NCBI GenBank assembly: GCA_013112715.1 | Contig: JABFGB010000035.1 | Location: 1-42,767 of the forward strand | Length of the DNA: 42,767 nucleotides | Origin: Chloroflexota bacterium | GTDB lineage: Bacteria > Chloroflexota > Anaerolineae > Aggregatilineales > J027 | Direction: 5' to 3' | In this document: piece by piece, positions 33,301-40,169 of the stretch | Position numbering within the stretch: position 1 is the first letter of the stretch | How the letters are laid out: each line of letters starts with the position of its first letter | The notes under the pieces: model-generated | Database searches by the model: none | What the model was told of the DNA's origin: nothing | What the model saw: only the letters and a program-made list of their open reading frames with translations | Position numbers and translations under genes: made by a program

Positions 33301-34104
33301 TGGTTGCACAATCGGACGGATGTCATCTAGCGGCGGGGGTGGCTCTAGCAGGGTCTGAAATTGGGCTGTCTGATGGGCACTGCCGGTTTGGAGGGCAGCG
33401 AGCATCAGTTCTGGTGTGAGAATTTTCGGGGCGAATAGGAAGCGTTGACTGGGGTGGGGAGCCGGAAACTGATAACGGGGTTCGGGTAGCATCTCCAGTT
33501 GGCTGGGCAGCTGGGCGCTTTGTAGAATCTTTTGGGCAAAAGCCGCTGGCTCATGGTTGGCCTGACCAATACGCCCGATGACCACCACCTGCCGATATTC
33601 ACCCATGTGCAGTTCGGGGACTTCCCAGATGTCCACCTGTGAACAGTTTTTTGCCAATACCGCGGCGGCTTCGGCAGTGACATGGTGGGTGTACACAACC
33701 CATGCCACAAAACCACCTGTTTGCACCCATTTGAGGGTGTGTTTAAGGAAACTCAGTTCACGTCGCTTCTCATCACTGCCCATATCCCATGTATACGGGG
33801 GATTCACCCATGCCATGAGAAAGCCGCTGGTCGAAGTACGCAGTTGAAAGAGGTCGCCTTGAACCGCCTGCACCGCGCCGAATTTCGCCACACAAGCTGC
33901 CGCTCGTTCGGTATCTAGTTCATTGGCATAGGGTGTCAGATGCCAACTTTCAGCGAGATGCTGTAGGGCTACCCCTTCACCAGCACAGGGATCGAGCAGC
34001 CTGCCACCCTGCGTCGCCGGAGCGAACAACGAGGTCACATACGGTAGGTACGCTGGATTGAAAGCGTAAAAACCGCCTTTTTCAATGGATGTGAGTCTAG
34101 GCAT
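30334..34104 (-). CDS. DNA methyltransferase-SNF2-type helicase fusion (1256 aa)
   Basis: A 1256-residue fusion. I chose ATG 34104 because GGAGAG precedes it; a longer TTG frame starts inside a T-tract. The N-terminal methyltransferase has LLDPCAGEG at about 35-44 and NPPY at about 101-104. A linker leads to SF2 helicase motifs: GEPGVGKS near 418, a CxxC...CxxC zinc ribbon near 549-585, DEVH near 630, and a C-terminal lobe with QASRRAWRIIQ near 971. The end is RQLALFEV, containing QLALF, a clamp-binding-type motif. No nuclease domain is seen, so a restriction enzyme alone is unlikely. DarB-like anti-restriction proteins and type ISP enzymes share this architecture. The role is inferred. Confidence 0.9.
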   Translation of the reverse strand: MPRLTSIEKGGFYAFNPAYLPYVTSLFAPATQGGRLLDPCAGEGVALQHLAESWHLTPYANELDTERAAACVAKFGAVQAVQGDLFQLRTSTSGFLMAWVNPPYTWDMGSDEKRRELSFLKHTLKWVQTGGFVAWVVYTHHVTAEAAAVLAKNCSQVDIWEVPELHMGEYRQVVVIGRIGQANHEPAAFAQKILQSAQLPSQLEMLPEPRYQFPAPHPSQRFLFAPKILTPELMLAALQTGSAHQTAQFQTLLEPPPPLDDIRPIVQPRGMQIGLVLAAGMFNGLILEHGELGRTAVRSTIRTVEELREAPEEVNEDDPSVTEREVYRTRPVVTITLLTERGEMLPMTGDAALVTFIREHKTALLDYLNTHFKPLYDFNYACIAPILNRVRIGKGLFATQKHVIAAAYIALQQRKGIYLVGEPGVGKSVMGATLAAAMQAHMQPDQVTIVMCPPHLVEKWKREIAKVTPSSYVEILENVDDTRAFMDKCGRLLPHTLKVGIIARERAKLDEGWEAAVQWHQHHTALWRIGTEPPDDLKGRSRIHTYDVPLCPSCGAVVTKDQKGEKVATRAWLNDAPRACHTCGGALWQGKRTFSAPKAGEKLPRKNPRMALADYIARVHPGRVYLFVSDEVHEMKGLASDQGNAFAVLCNAAEKVIGLTGTLYGGVASSIFGLEYQLNPRVTRRYNWGEHNVNKGKQLARWVDQMGSLERIVEYKPQYDQSGRYTGKARIEHQPQEAPGTSPMLVREILDHALFVGLTDISDMPPYEEIPVPIEMDADLRDVYDDTKQALGEYLFQCRLEGDASFLGRYLRTLLSYPNAPFRAENVVHRRKLRGEDGEAIQMERSVWTMPDLGEERLYAKEQWLIDTVRAELAEGRKVGIFVEQSATRDIQPRLAQLLTQHIPNAKPFILYGKVEPKKREAVLETQLKAGCNIFLANPKLVQTGLDLVAFPTLVFYEINYSLYVTIQASRRAWRIIQTDACRTYYPYYEESMEARAVALIGRKQRAAKLLYGDSDIGLSELTDGGDEANDLIAELAKSLDEDTGVANLRDLFQAASSAEAGRESLWLVEADEQTPDPQLVLSPQWFVVERWLNEARTWQIVSHHVNGSLPINLFATLTEAEQVARQLVAQAPHRYRVIGYPDPQTQYIQFEGLERQVIQQTAQVRLPEHANYDALEQCAIELGGLPDQPAITADQPSSLSRLPPKTKMSRRRVSLSTAPDTPQIPDQSPKPTLPKLARRESAPTHEVRQLALFEV

Positions 34105-34116
34105 TGATATCTCTCC

Positions 34117-34149
34117 AAAAAACAAAAAAGCCCCGCATCAGCAGGGCTT
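34117..34149 (-). terminator. Terminator-like hairpin immediately before a ribosome binding site
   Basis: On the minus strand AAGCCC and GGGCTT (34128-34149) form a stem with inner GC/GC and loop TGAT. TTTTTTGTTTTTT follows, then GGAGAG and ATG 34104. As at 24900-24930, no promoter fits between the T-tract and the ribosome binding site. It also separates this gene from the upstream 34175 gene. Confidence 0.65.
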
Positions 34150-34174
34150 CACCGGGCGATCGAGATGTAAAAAA

Positions 34175-34771
34175 TTAGTTCGGCAGGGTTAGACCGCGCT
34201 GATTGACACCTCGGCAAATGAGGCGTTGCCAGCAGGTTTTATCCAAAGACAATTTCCATAAGTTCACCCCACCATAGCAGGTCAAGGGTGTGATCAGACC
34301 CTCCAATCTTCCCTGCTGCACCAGATAGGCATACCAGTCTGGGAACACGGCGATGTCAACCAACTGCTGAATGTGGGAACCGAGCTTGGCGGTTGCCTGC
34401 GTTTTGTCGGCCAGAAACAGGTATGTCATGCTGAGTTCGGCATAGGTAGGTGTCAGCAGGTCTTGGTGCAGCAGCAGTAGATGATGAATCCCGATGCCTT
34501 CAATCTTGCGCTGAATACGCTTAAGCAGCCCTTCAGCCGTGCGGAGGGTGATTTTCGGAGCATCATGGTCGGGTGGGAGGAGGTAACATTCTTTGGCTTG
34601 GGCCAATTTTGCCCAGACTGCCTCGACTGATGTGGCTGGCCCGGCCACATCCAGATAGACCAGCTGCTGCCCATCGACTGCACAGCCATAGCAAAAACAT
34701 TCACCCACCACGGTGATTTGCCCTACATAAGATTGGACAATCTGGTTTTTAGGTACACTTTTTTGTGACAT
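34175..34771 (-). CDS. 198-aa hypothetical protein
   Basis: A 198-residue soluble protein with alternating hydrophobic strands (IVQSYVGQITVVGECFCYGC) and helical segments (LLKRIQRKIEGIGIHHLLLLHQDL). It lies seven bases after the 474-aa gene and before the methyltransferase-helicase gene, with a hairpin between. No catalytic motif is seen and the family is not recognised. Context suggests a DNA-metabolism or defence accessory. Confidence 0.65.
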   Translation of the reverse strand: MSQKSVPKNQIVQSYVGQITVVGECFCYGCAVDGQQLVYLDVAGPATSVEAVWAKLAQAKECYLLPPDHDAPKITLRTAEGLLKRIQRKIEGIGIHHLLLLHQDLLTPTYAELSMTYLFLADKTQATAKLGSHIQQLVDIAVFPDWYAYLVQQGRLEGLITPLTCYGGVNLWKLSLDKTCWQRLICRGVNQRGLTLPN

Positions 34772-34777
34772 AGTGGG

Positions 34778-36202
34778 TTAGCTCCAAGGATCATCAATCG
34801 ACGGGGTGGATTGGGCGGGTAATGCTTTGCAGGAGGTCAGATGGTGCAGCCCTTCCACAAAGGCTTGGCGCATTCGCAGTGCCGCCTGAAACTCGTGATA
34901 GGGTTTCATCGCCACTTCCAACGCACGTTTGCGCTCGACTTCAGCCAAATACGTTTGGTGGCGTTCTTCAAAGGCGCGGCGTTGGCATTCGGCATCAGTC
35001 AGAACACCCAGTTCATCCGGTAGGAATTTTTTCGATGTTTCAGCAACCTGCTCAATGGCGCGGCGGAGCGATTGACGGATAAACTGAGGGTCACGTTGAA
35101 AAGCGGGGTCGGTAAGTTCATCTAATGAGAGGGTCAACCATTCACCCGCGACCGTACCCTCGCCTAAGTTGAGTTTGTACCCGTACAGACTGCGCTCAAT
35201 TAGACTGGCATTGGCGACGAAAAACAGCCAATGGGCCTCCGGATGAGCGAGTTTGCACCAGACATCTGGATTGCCATAGTTCCACTCATGCTTACCCGTG
35301 TTGGCATCATACAAGTACAATGGAATAAGGGGTTCGCGTTCGGCTGCCTGATCTGCCGCAAGTGTCTCTTCGATCATCTGAGCGAGTTCAGGCGGCATAG
35401 TTGCTGACGATGCGGGGGCATACCCCACCAGTTCCAGCCACTTTTGGGGTGGTTGTGATCCACCCGTGTAGTACCATGCCGCAAAACCTTTGCTCCAACG
35501 CGCATGAGGGGTGGCTTTGAGCGTGGCATAGTGCCGATAGGTGGCGGACTGAGCCTTGCTCACACGATATTCATCACGCAGCCACCAAACCGGAGGTTTG
35601 TCTTCATAGCCGCGTTTCCACTCCAAGACCATGCCATTGCCCGTGATGGTTGTCGGTAAGTTGGCTGGCCCATCCGGTCGAATGTTGGGCTTGGTGCGGA
35701 CAAGTTCAAAACCCGGCCCTTGGGAAGGTTCGTAGGTCGAACGAATATGCAGACCTGATTTTTCGATTTGATGCTCACGGATTTCGTGAACATTGCCAAA
35801 GAGGTCGCCAATCGTGGTACGCATGGTCGTCATCTCACCCGTATTGTAGATTTCCAACTGGGGCAATGTCCACCACTGATCCTCCCGCCACAAGTAGACG
35901 GGTGGCCTGAGTTCGGTCTGGGTAATGGCTTCAATCTGTTGTAACTGACTAGCGGTCACGGGTAGGATGAAATAGTTGCCTTGCTGTCGCACGGTTTCAG
36001 CGACGGTGACATAGTGGTATTCCACAATGCGTGAGCGCGGAATGTCAGTGACTTGATCTTCAACCAACAGCTTGAGAATGTGGTAGCTCGGCTTGACGAG
36101 TTGGTAGCCCGAGATTTTGGGTTTGCGAGTGCGCGGGGTATCCGTTGGTGAGTAGCTTTCGTAGCGGCCCTTTTCATGAAAACGCAGGGCGATGTGCAGC
36201 AT
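34778..36202 (-). CDS. 474-aa hypothetical protein of the DNA-metabolism operon
   Basis: A 474-residue protein. A central aromatic-rich element (ARWSKGFAAWYYTGG, then QKWLELVGY) resembles short recognition elements seen next to large helicases, but I cannot name the family. The C-terminal third is helical and charged (ECQRRAFEERHQTYLAEVERKRAL), likely coiled coil. It sits three bases after the 109-aa gene. Gene order places it with the methyltransferase-helicase, so a partner of that protein is plausible. Confidence 0.68.
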   Translation of the reverse strand: MLHIALRFHEKGRYESYSPTDTPRTRKPKISGYQLVKPSYHILKLLVEDQVTDIPRSRIVEYHYVTVAETVRQQGNYFILPVTASQLQQIEAITQTELRPPVYLWREDQWWTLPQLEIYNTGEMTTMRTTIGDLFGNVHEIREHQIEKSGLHIRSTYEPSQGPGFELVRTKPNIRPDGPANLPTTITGNGMVLEWKRGYEDKPPVWWLRDEYRVSKAQSATYRHYATLKATPHARWSKGFAAWYYTGGSQPPQKWLELVGYAPASSATMPPELAQMIEETLAADQAAEREPLIPLYLYDANTGKHEWNYGNPDVWCKLAHPEAHWLFFVANASLIERSLYGYKLNLGEGTVAGEWLTLSLDELTDPAFQRDPQFIRQSLRRAIEQVAETSKKFLPDELGVLTDAECQRRAFEERHQTYLAEVERKRALEVAMKPYHEFQAALRMRQAFVEGLHHLTSCKALPAQSTPSIDDPWS

Positions 36203-36205
36203 GTT

Positions 36206-36535
36206 TTAGCCCTCCTCCCGCCGAAACCGTTCAAGATAAACCTCCACCGCGATGAAGATTTGCTGTAGCTCAGTGGGGTTAACGCCACCGTATTGGTGCA
36301 GTCGGAAGGCCAGTGTCCATCCTCGTCCGTGATAAGCCGGATGCCCGCAAGTTTCTAGGGCGGTGTCGGTCAGGAGATTGGTGAGTTCGATGTATTCCGG
36401 CGTATGGGTGACATCCACTAGGGGATGACTTGTCCCAGCTAGGAGGTAGGCGATGAGCTTACAAATGCTCCGATAGGCCATATTGTTATAAGCAAGGTGG
36501 TACTGATCCAGTGCTTGCTGGGCGGTTCTGTCCAT
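36206..36535 (-). CDS. 109-aa hypothetical protein
   Basis: A 109-residue, helix-rich protein (ALDQYHLAYNNMAYRSICKLIAYLLAG...YGGVNPTELQQIFIAVEVYLERF). It is separated by three bases from the next gene and shows no motif I recognise. Its position at the head of the DNA-metabolism operon suggests a small regulatory or structural subunit. Confidence 0.6.
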   Translation of the reverse strand: MDRTAQQALDQYHLAYNNMAYRSICKLIAYLLAGTSHPLVDVTHTPEYIELTNLLTDTALETCGHPAYHGRGWTLAFRLHQYGGVNPTELQQIFIAVEVYLERFRREEG

Positions 36536-36593
36536 CGTTTTAGATCCTTTCGTTGAGGGGATTCAACCAGCGCAGGGGTGGGTTGCTAAGGGC

Positions 36594-37040
36594 TTATTTG
36601 GCAGCCATCAATTTTGTGATGACCTTGCGTTCCCGCTGCTCGAATTGCAGTTGGGGGAAACGAACGGTCAGCTTGTCGACATAGCCCGTTAAAGTCTTGG
36701 GCAAATCGGCTTTACGTGAAGTAGGATCGGTTAGCCACGTCTGGACAGCCTTGCTTGAATGCACGATAACGAGTCGGTAGCCAGCGTTGTCTTGCTCAGG
36801 CAGTTTGCTGGTTAGGCGTTTGAGAGCCTTGATGATGGCAATGACTTTGGCGTGGTCGCCTGTCAGTTTGGCATCGTTAAAGGTGAAATCTTGAGCGGCG
36901 AGTTCGACAGTTTGTTCGGCAATGATACTTTGCCAGCCCTGTAGCGCACGCAGGACGACTTTCCCACCTTGCGGGGTGGCGTCAATCAGAACCAATACGC
37001 GGTTCACTTTGCTAGTGGTTGGTGTGGAAGATTTCGACAT
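36594..37040 (-). CDS. 148-aa protein, possibly RNase H-like fold
   Basis: A 148-residue protein from ATG 37040, with AGGAG six bases upstream. The order of elements (RVLVLIDATPQGGKVV; ELAAQDFTFNDAKLTGDHAKVIAIIKALKRL; YRLVIVHSSKAVQTWL; basic helical tail) follows an RNase H-like pattern of strand, helix and strand, but the acidic catalytic residues are not clearly kept (DS is replaced by HS). It may be an inactive RNase H-fold nucleic-acid binder. This assignment is weak. It is the first gene after the large non-coding region and so the likely 5' end of the operon. Confidence 0.5.
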   Translation of the reverse strand: MSKSSTPTTSKVNRVLVLIDATPQGGKVVLRALQGWQSIIAEQTVELAAQDFTFNDAKLTGDHAKVIAIIKALKRLTSKLPEQDNAGYRLVIVHSSKAVQTWLTDPTSRKADLPKTLTGYVDKLTVRFPQLQFEQRERKVITKLMAAK

Positions 37041-37526
37041 GGGGATCACTCCTGATGAAGATAAAAGGTGAGAATAAATGCGGAGTTCAAACGACTCCCA
37101 CCATGACCGAACAGGCTGTTGGTGTGATACACGCGGGGAACACACAGGATAGGTGTAATTCTGTCTTGATCGCGGCGGGAGTCCGTCTCACGATTGTTAT
37201 ACTTCCTAGTGTGGAAGTGCATTGGCTCTTGCGAGCGTCTGCCGTACCATGCCCGGACGTGGCTGTCTGGCTGTAAGATGAGGAACCAGACCGCAGATTC
37301 AGAGGCCTTACCGACCTACCACCCCAAGGTGTCAGCTTCGAGTGATAGAGTCCGCGACATGCGATAACTTCAGACGAGCATCTGAGGTGGATGCTCCATC
37401 TGAGTGAGGTTGGCATCCCCGCCCTCGCGCCGCCCGGTAGGAGACCCGCCTGCCTATTATCTGAGTCAGGACGGTGAGTTTTGCACGGGCATCCGTAGCA
37501 ACGTGAGTTCGGTTCTGCATTTGTAA
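37041..37526. other. Structured non-coding region upstream of the DNA-metabolism operon
   Basis: No gene is seen. GAGCATC (37376-37382)/GATGCTC (37390-37396) is a perfect 7-bp hairpin extended by CAGA/TCTG flanks. GTCTGG and CCAGAC pair across about 37263-37292. Translations of both strands give protein-like but unsupported frames. Minus-strand promoters for the 37040 gene and any plus-strand promoter for the rod RNA must lie here, but no good -35/-10 pair was seen. Confidence 0.4.
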
Positions 37527-37694
37527 AGGTGCTTATGACAACGATCCATCAACCCACCCCATCAGGCCCACTGTCAAGGACAAGAGGCAAATGGGTCGGC
37601 TGGTGAGTGCAACGGCGCAAGCCCGGAAGCCGGCCCATTTGCATCCCTTGATAGTGGGACGGGGTGGGTTAGGGTAGGAGAGTCATAAGCGCCT
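37527..37694 (+). ncRNA. 168-nt rod-shaped structured RNA candidate
   Basis: Four stems stack into one long rod: 37527-37539/37682-37694 (13 bp), 37551-37560/37661-37670 (10 bp), 37567-37579/37646-37658 (13 bp), and 37587-37601/37628-37642 (15 bp). The tip carries GGC-GCAA-GCC (37614-37623), a GNRA tetraloop. Of 51 stem pairs only three are not Watson-Crick, and all three (T30:G91, G73:T52 and T96:G33, last two digits) are G-U wobbles on the plus strand but would be A-C mismatches on the minus strand. This asymmetry favours a transcribed plus-strand RNA. No matching known RNA family comes to mind. Confidence 0.65.
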
Positions 37695-37836
37695 GATGCA
37701 GCAACCGACAACAGCCCGCGCGATGCCTGAAACCCTCACTGTCTATCGAGAAATACCCTCTGTCAACTTATTGAACACTCCCTCTCTCGTATTCGAGTAC
37801 CCTACAAAATCATTGACATATTCGAGGGAATGCTCT

Positions 37837-38115
37837 ATGGCACGCAAATATTGGATTTTATTGCTGGTGATTGGATTTTTAGTGGTGTGCCCACTCGTCA
37901 CGGCGTTTTTGCTGGCGACAGTGGGGCATCCGCCGCGTATTTCACCTCCGCTGACACCGATTGTTTCCCCCACGATCTTTTTTGTGTTTACCCCTCCCCC
38001 TGATCCGCCTACGGCAACCACCTCCGCAACCTTTGTACCAATTTTTGCCACCCATGCGGTGATTGAGACACAGGTTGCTGGAACCGCTGTGGCCCTGACT
38101 CCAAGCCCGCACTAG
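37837..38115 (+). CDS. Small anchored protein with Pro/Thr-rich tail
   Basis: A 92-residue protein. I chose ATG 37837 because GAGGGA precedes it and a hydrophobic helix follows at once (WILLLVIGFLVVCPLVTAFLL). The rest is Pro/Thr/Ser-rich and likely extracytoplasmic (PPLTPIVSPT, PPPDPPTATTS). The helix with an internal Cys could be a signal anchor or lipoprotein-like signal, but no clear lipobox is seen. Function is unknown. It follows the rod RNA and precedes the regulators. Confidence 0.6.
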   Translation: MARKYWILLLVIGFLVVCPLVTAFLLATVGHPPRISPPLTPIVSPTIFFVFTPPPDPPTATTSATFVPIFATHAVIETQVAGTAVALTPSPH

Positions 38116-38165
38116 CGCGAAATTCTGACAGACTTTTGGACTTCCCGAAGGTGCTTTTTTCGCGC
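38115..38165 (+). terminator. Inverted repeat after the small anchored protein
   Basis: GCGCGAAA (38115-38122) pairs with TTTCGCGC (38158-38165) at the end of a 35-bp interval that contains TTTTTT. It lies between the anchored protein and the response regulator and could terminate the former or reduce read-through. Confidence 0.4.
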
Positions 38166-38194
38166 AAGATAAAGGTGTTCAAGGAGGTGCTGGT

Positions 38195-38863
38195 ATGGGA
38201 ACTTTTAAACATCCGTCGGTGATCGCGGCAACCGGGTATCCTTTACATGGGGATGCTATCCGTGTTTATTTGCGAGGTTTTTATGAAGTTGAAACGGTGG
38301 GGCACACTATTTGGCAGGATGGTTTAGCGGAGTTAGATCGCCAGCTGTTACTGACCAAGCCTGTAGCCGTAATCGCAGATGATACTTTCCCGTATCCGCC
38401 TCAACAGGTGGCGCGGCGGGTCAAGACAAAACTGCCTGCGTGTGGTTTGATTTATGTCGATGCTTCACCCAATATCTTCCGGGTGCTGCATTGCCTAGAA
38501 CAGGGGTTTGTCGCTTATCTCTTTTTGGGGGATCAGCTTGCCGAAAGCCTAAAACTGGTGGTGGATATGGCACGGCGCGGGGAACGTTTCCTCAGCCCGC
38601 ATGTGTTGGGCCAGTATGAACGTTATACGATGTATCGTGGGTTATTCACGAGCCTACCTAAGGCTTTGTTGAGCATTTTTAAGCTAATGGGGGAGGGCTT
38701 GAGTGTGCAGCAGATCGTGGGGCGAACCGGGTTGCGGCCTGAAGTGATCTACCGACGACAGTATCGCCTACGCCAACATTTTGGCGTGGAAAGCAATGAG
38801 GCTTTGCTGGAAGTGATTCAAGGCGTGTTCGAGGATACGGCGACAGCCCTAGCAAAGCCTTAA
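38195..38863 (+). CDS. LuxR/NarL-like regulator with degenerate receiver
   Basis: A 222-residue protein with a strong AAGGAGGT ribosome binding site. The N-terminal domain has the receiver fold pattern, but the acidic pair (ADDH in NarL-type proteins) is replaced by ATG. An Asp remains at the phosphoacceptor position (ADDTFP). The conserved Lys strand (VAYLFLGD) has no Lys. The C-terminal HTH is recognisable (IFKLMGEGLSVQQIVGRTGLRPEVIY). It is likely a constitutive or ligand-tuned transcription regulator, not a classical phosphorylated one. It sits between the anchored protein and the LexA-like gene, on the opposite strand to that gene. Confidence 0.75.
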   Translation: MGTFKHPSVIAATGYPLHGDAIRVYLRGFYEVETVGHTIWQDGLAELDRQLLLTKPVAVIADDTFPYPPQQVARRVKTKLPACGLIYVDASPNIFRVLHCLEQGFVAYLFLGDQLAESLKLVVDMARRGERFLSPHVLGQYERYTMYRGLFTSLPKALLSIFKLMGEGLSVQQIVGRTGLRPEVIYRRQYRLRQHFGVESNEALLEVIQGVFEDTATALAKP

Positions 38864-38877
38864 AATCGAATTAGTCA

Positions 38878-39525
38878 CTAGAACTGCCGCATTAAGCCCA
38901 AAACTTTGCCCACTATCTGTATCTCATCGCGCCTGTATCTTACAGGCTGCATGACCGACATCAGCGGTTCAAGGCACACCCATTCCCCCTCGTACTTGAG
39001 CCTGCGAATGCGGGTTTCATTTTTTGCTGGCAGCATAACCATCCCAATCTCGCCATCATTCAAGCGATTTTGCCGCCGAAGTACCACCACATCCCCGTCA
39101 TTCACCATGGCATCATACATCAGATGGGTATTCACGCGCAGGGCATAGACATCATTGGCAGCTTTGCCTCTTAGCCACTCCGTAGGAATTTCATGCCTAC
39201 ACCCTTGATAGGGTACACACTCGGCAAAACTGGTGACCACCTCATTTAGCATAGGTACGCTCACTGAGTTGGGAGGTTCTAAGTAATGGTCTGGAATACG
39301 CAGCCCGCGTGAGATGCTAGGCACTTTCTCCAAAAACCCTGCCTCAACCAGCCGATTGACATGGTAATCCACGACGGATGTAGACGTGATGTCTAGCCCA
39401 ATCATGATTTCGCGCATGGTTGGTCCATAGCTGTGTCGGTCCATAAACCGCTTGATGAAGTTAAAAATCCGCCTCTGTTGTGAATGCAGCTGCTCAAAAT
39501 AGATAGGTTTATTGCGTGTGGTCAT
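38878..39525 (-). CDS. LexA-like repressor lacking catalytic residues
   Basis: A 215-residue LexA/S24-family protein. The winged HTH (GPTMREIMIGLDITSTSVVDYHVNRLVEAGFL) is clearly LexA-like. The C-terminal core aligns with LexA, but the nucleophile Ser (normally in G-x-SM) is Leu135 (THLMYDA). The general-base Lys is Arg174 (TRIRRLK) and the cleavage pair Ala-Gly is Thr98-Ser99. All three self-cleavage elements are therefore lost while the fold (DGDVVVLRR, NDGEIGMV) remains. It should repress but not auto-cleave. It may control integration or transfer independently of SOS. It is co-transcribed after the regulator at 39534. Confidence 0.85.
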   Translation of the reverse strand: MTTRNKPIYFEQLHSQQRRIFNFIKRFMDRHSYGPTMREIMIGLDITSTSVVDYHVNRLVEAGFLEKVPSISRGLRIPDHYLEPPNSVSVPMLNEVVTSFAECVPYQGCRHEIPTEWLRGKAANDVYALRVNTHLMYDAMVNDGDVVVLRRQNRLNDGEIGMVMLPAKNETRIRRLKYEGEWVCLEPLMSVMQPVRYRRDEIQIVGKVLGLMRQF

Positions 39526-39533
39526 GTGCTTGT

Positions 39534-40169
39534 TTACCCTTCTTGTTCAATCCAACCGCGTTTCATGGCTTCAATGAGAATTTGCCCAGTGGTTTTTACC
39601 CCAAGCACCTGCCGGATACGGTGTTGTAAACTGTAGATCGAAGAGGCGGTTACGCCCATTTTCATGGCGATCTCTTGCGGCGACAGATAGTGCCCCATGT
39701 AACGAACCACCTGCATTTGGCGCAGATTCAGTGGATTATCTTCATGATTCTGATTCGCCTTAAGCAAAACACTGGCAACGCAGGGTGAAATAAACAACTC
39801 GCCGCGGGCGACTGGGCGAATAGCAAACAGCAGGGTGTCGGCCAACTGTTCATCTTTGCAAACGAACCCCAGTACACCCAGATTGGATAATTCTTCAATT
39901 TGCTCGACACTAAAGCTATGAGCCAACAGTAGCACTTTTAAATCGGGGAACTGCTGACCGAGCCGAGTGATGTCTTGTATCAGTTTGGAATAGGCAAGGG
40001 TGTTTCCCAATATCAGCACATTTACGGTGGTGGTTTGAAAGAACCCATCCACCTCTTCCAAGCAAGCAAATTCACCGATAAGCCTGATCTTATCTGACGC
40101 TGAGATGATTTCTCGAATGCCAATCCGGGTGAGTTCGGCGTTGTCTACTACCGCCAATGTTGTCGTCAT
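39534..40169 (-). CDS. LuxR/NarL-like regulator with no phosphoacceptor Asp
   Basis: A 211-residue protein from ATG 40169, with AAGGAG before it. The receiver keeps VVDNAEL and the Lys (VCKDEQ), but the phosphoacceptor position is Gly (VLILGNTLA). The C-terminal HTH is clear (MGHYLSPQEIAMKMGVTASSIYS...HRIRQVLGVK). It lies eight bases before the LexA-like gene in the same direction and is probably co-transcribed with it. The missing Asp suggests regulation by partner binding instead of phosphorylation, as seen in some pseudo-receivers. Confidence 0.82.
   Translation of the reverse strand: MTTTLAVVDNAELTRIGIREIISASDKIRLIGEFACLEEVDGFFQTTTVNVLILGNTLAYSKLIQDITRLGQQFPDLKVLLLAHSFSVEQIEELSNLGVLGFVCKDEQLADTLLFAIRPVARGELFISPCVASVLLKANQNHEDNPLNLRQMQVVRYMGHYLSPQEIAMKMGVTASSIYSLQHRIRQVLGVKTTGQILIEAMKRGWIEQEG

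Noticed and set aside
34105..34125. N-terminal extension of the methyltransferase-helicase (MFFGEIS)
   Set aside because: The TTG start lies in a T-tract of a terminator-like hairpin. ATG 34104 with GGAGAG is the better start.
37087..37416. 109-aa minus-strand frame in the non-coding region
   Set aside because: Serine- and proline-rich shadow translation of a hairpin-rich region with no good ribosome binding site.
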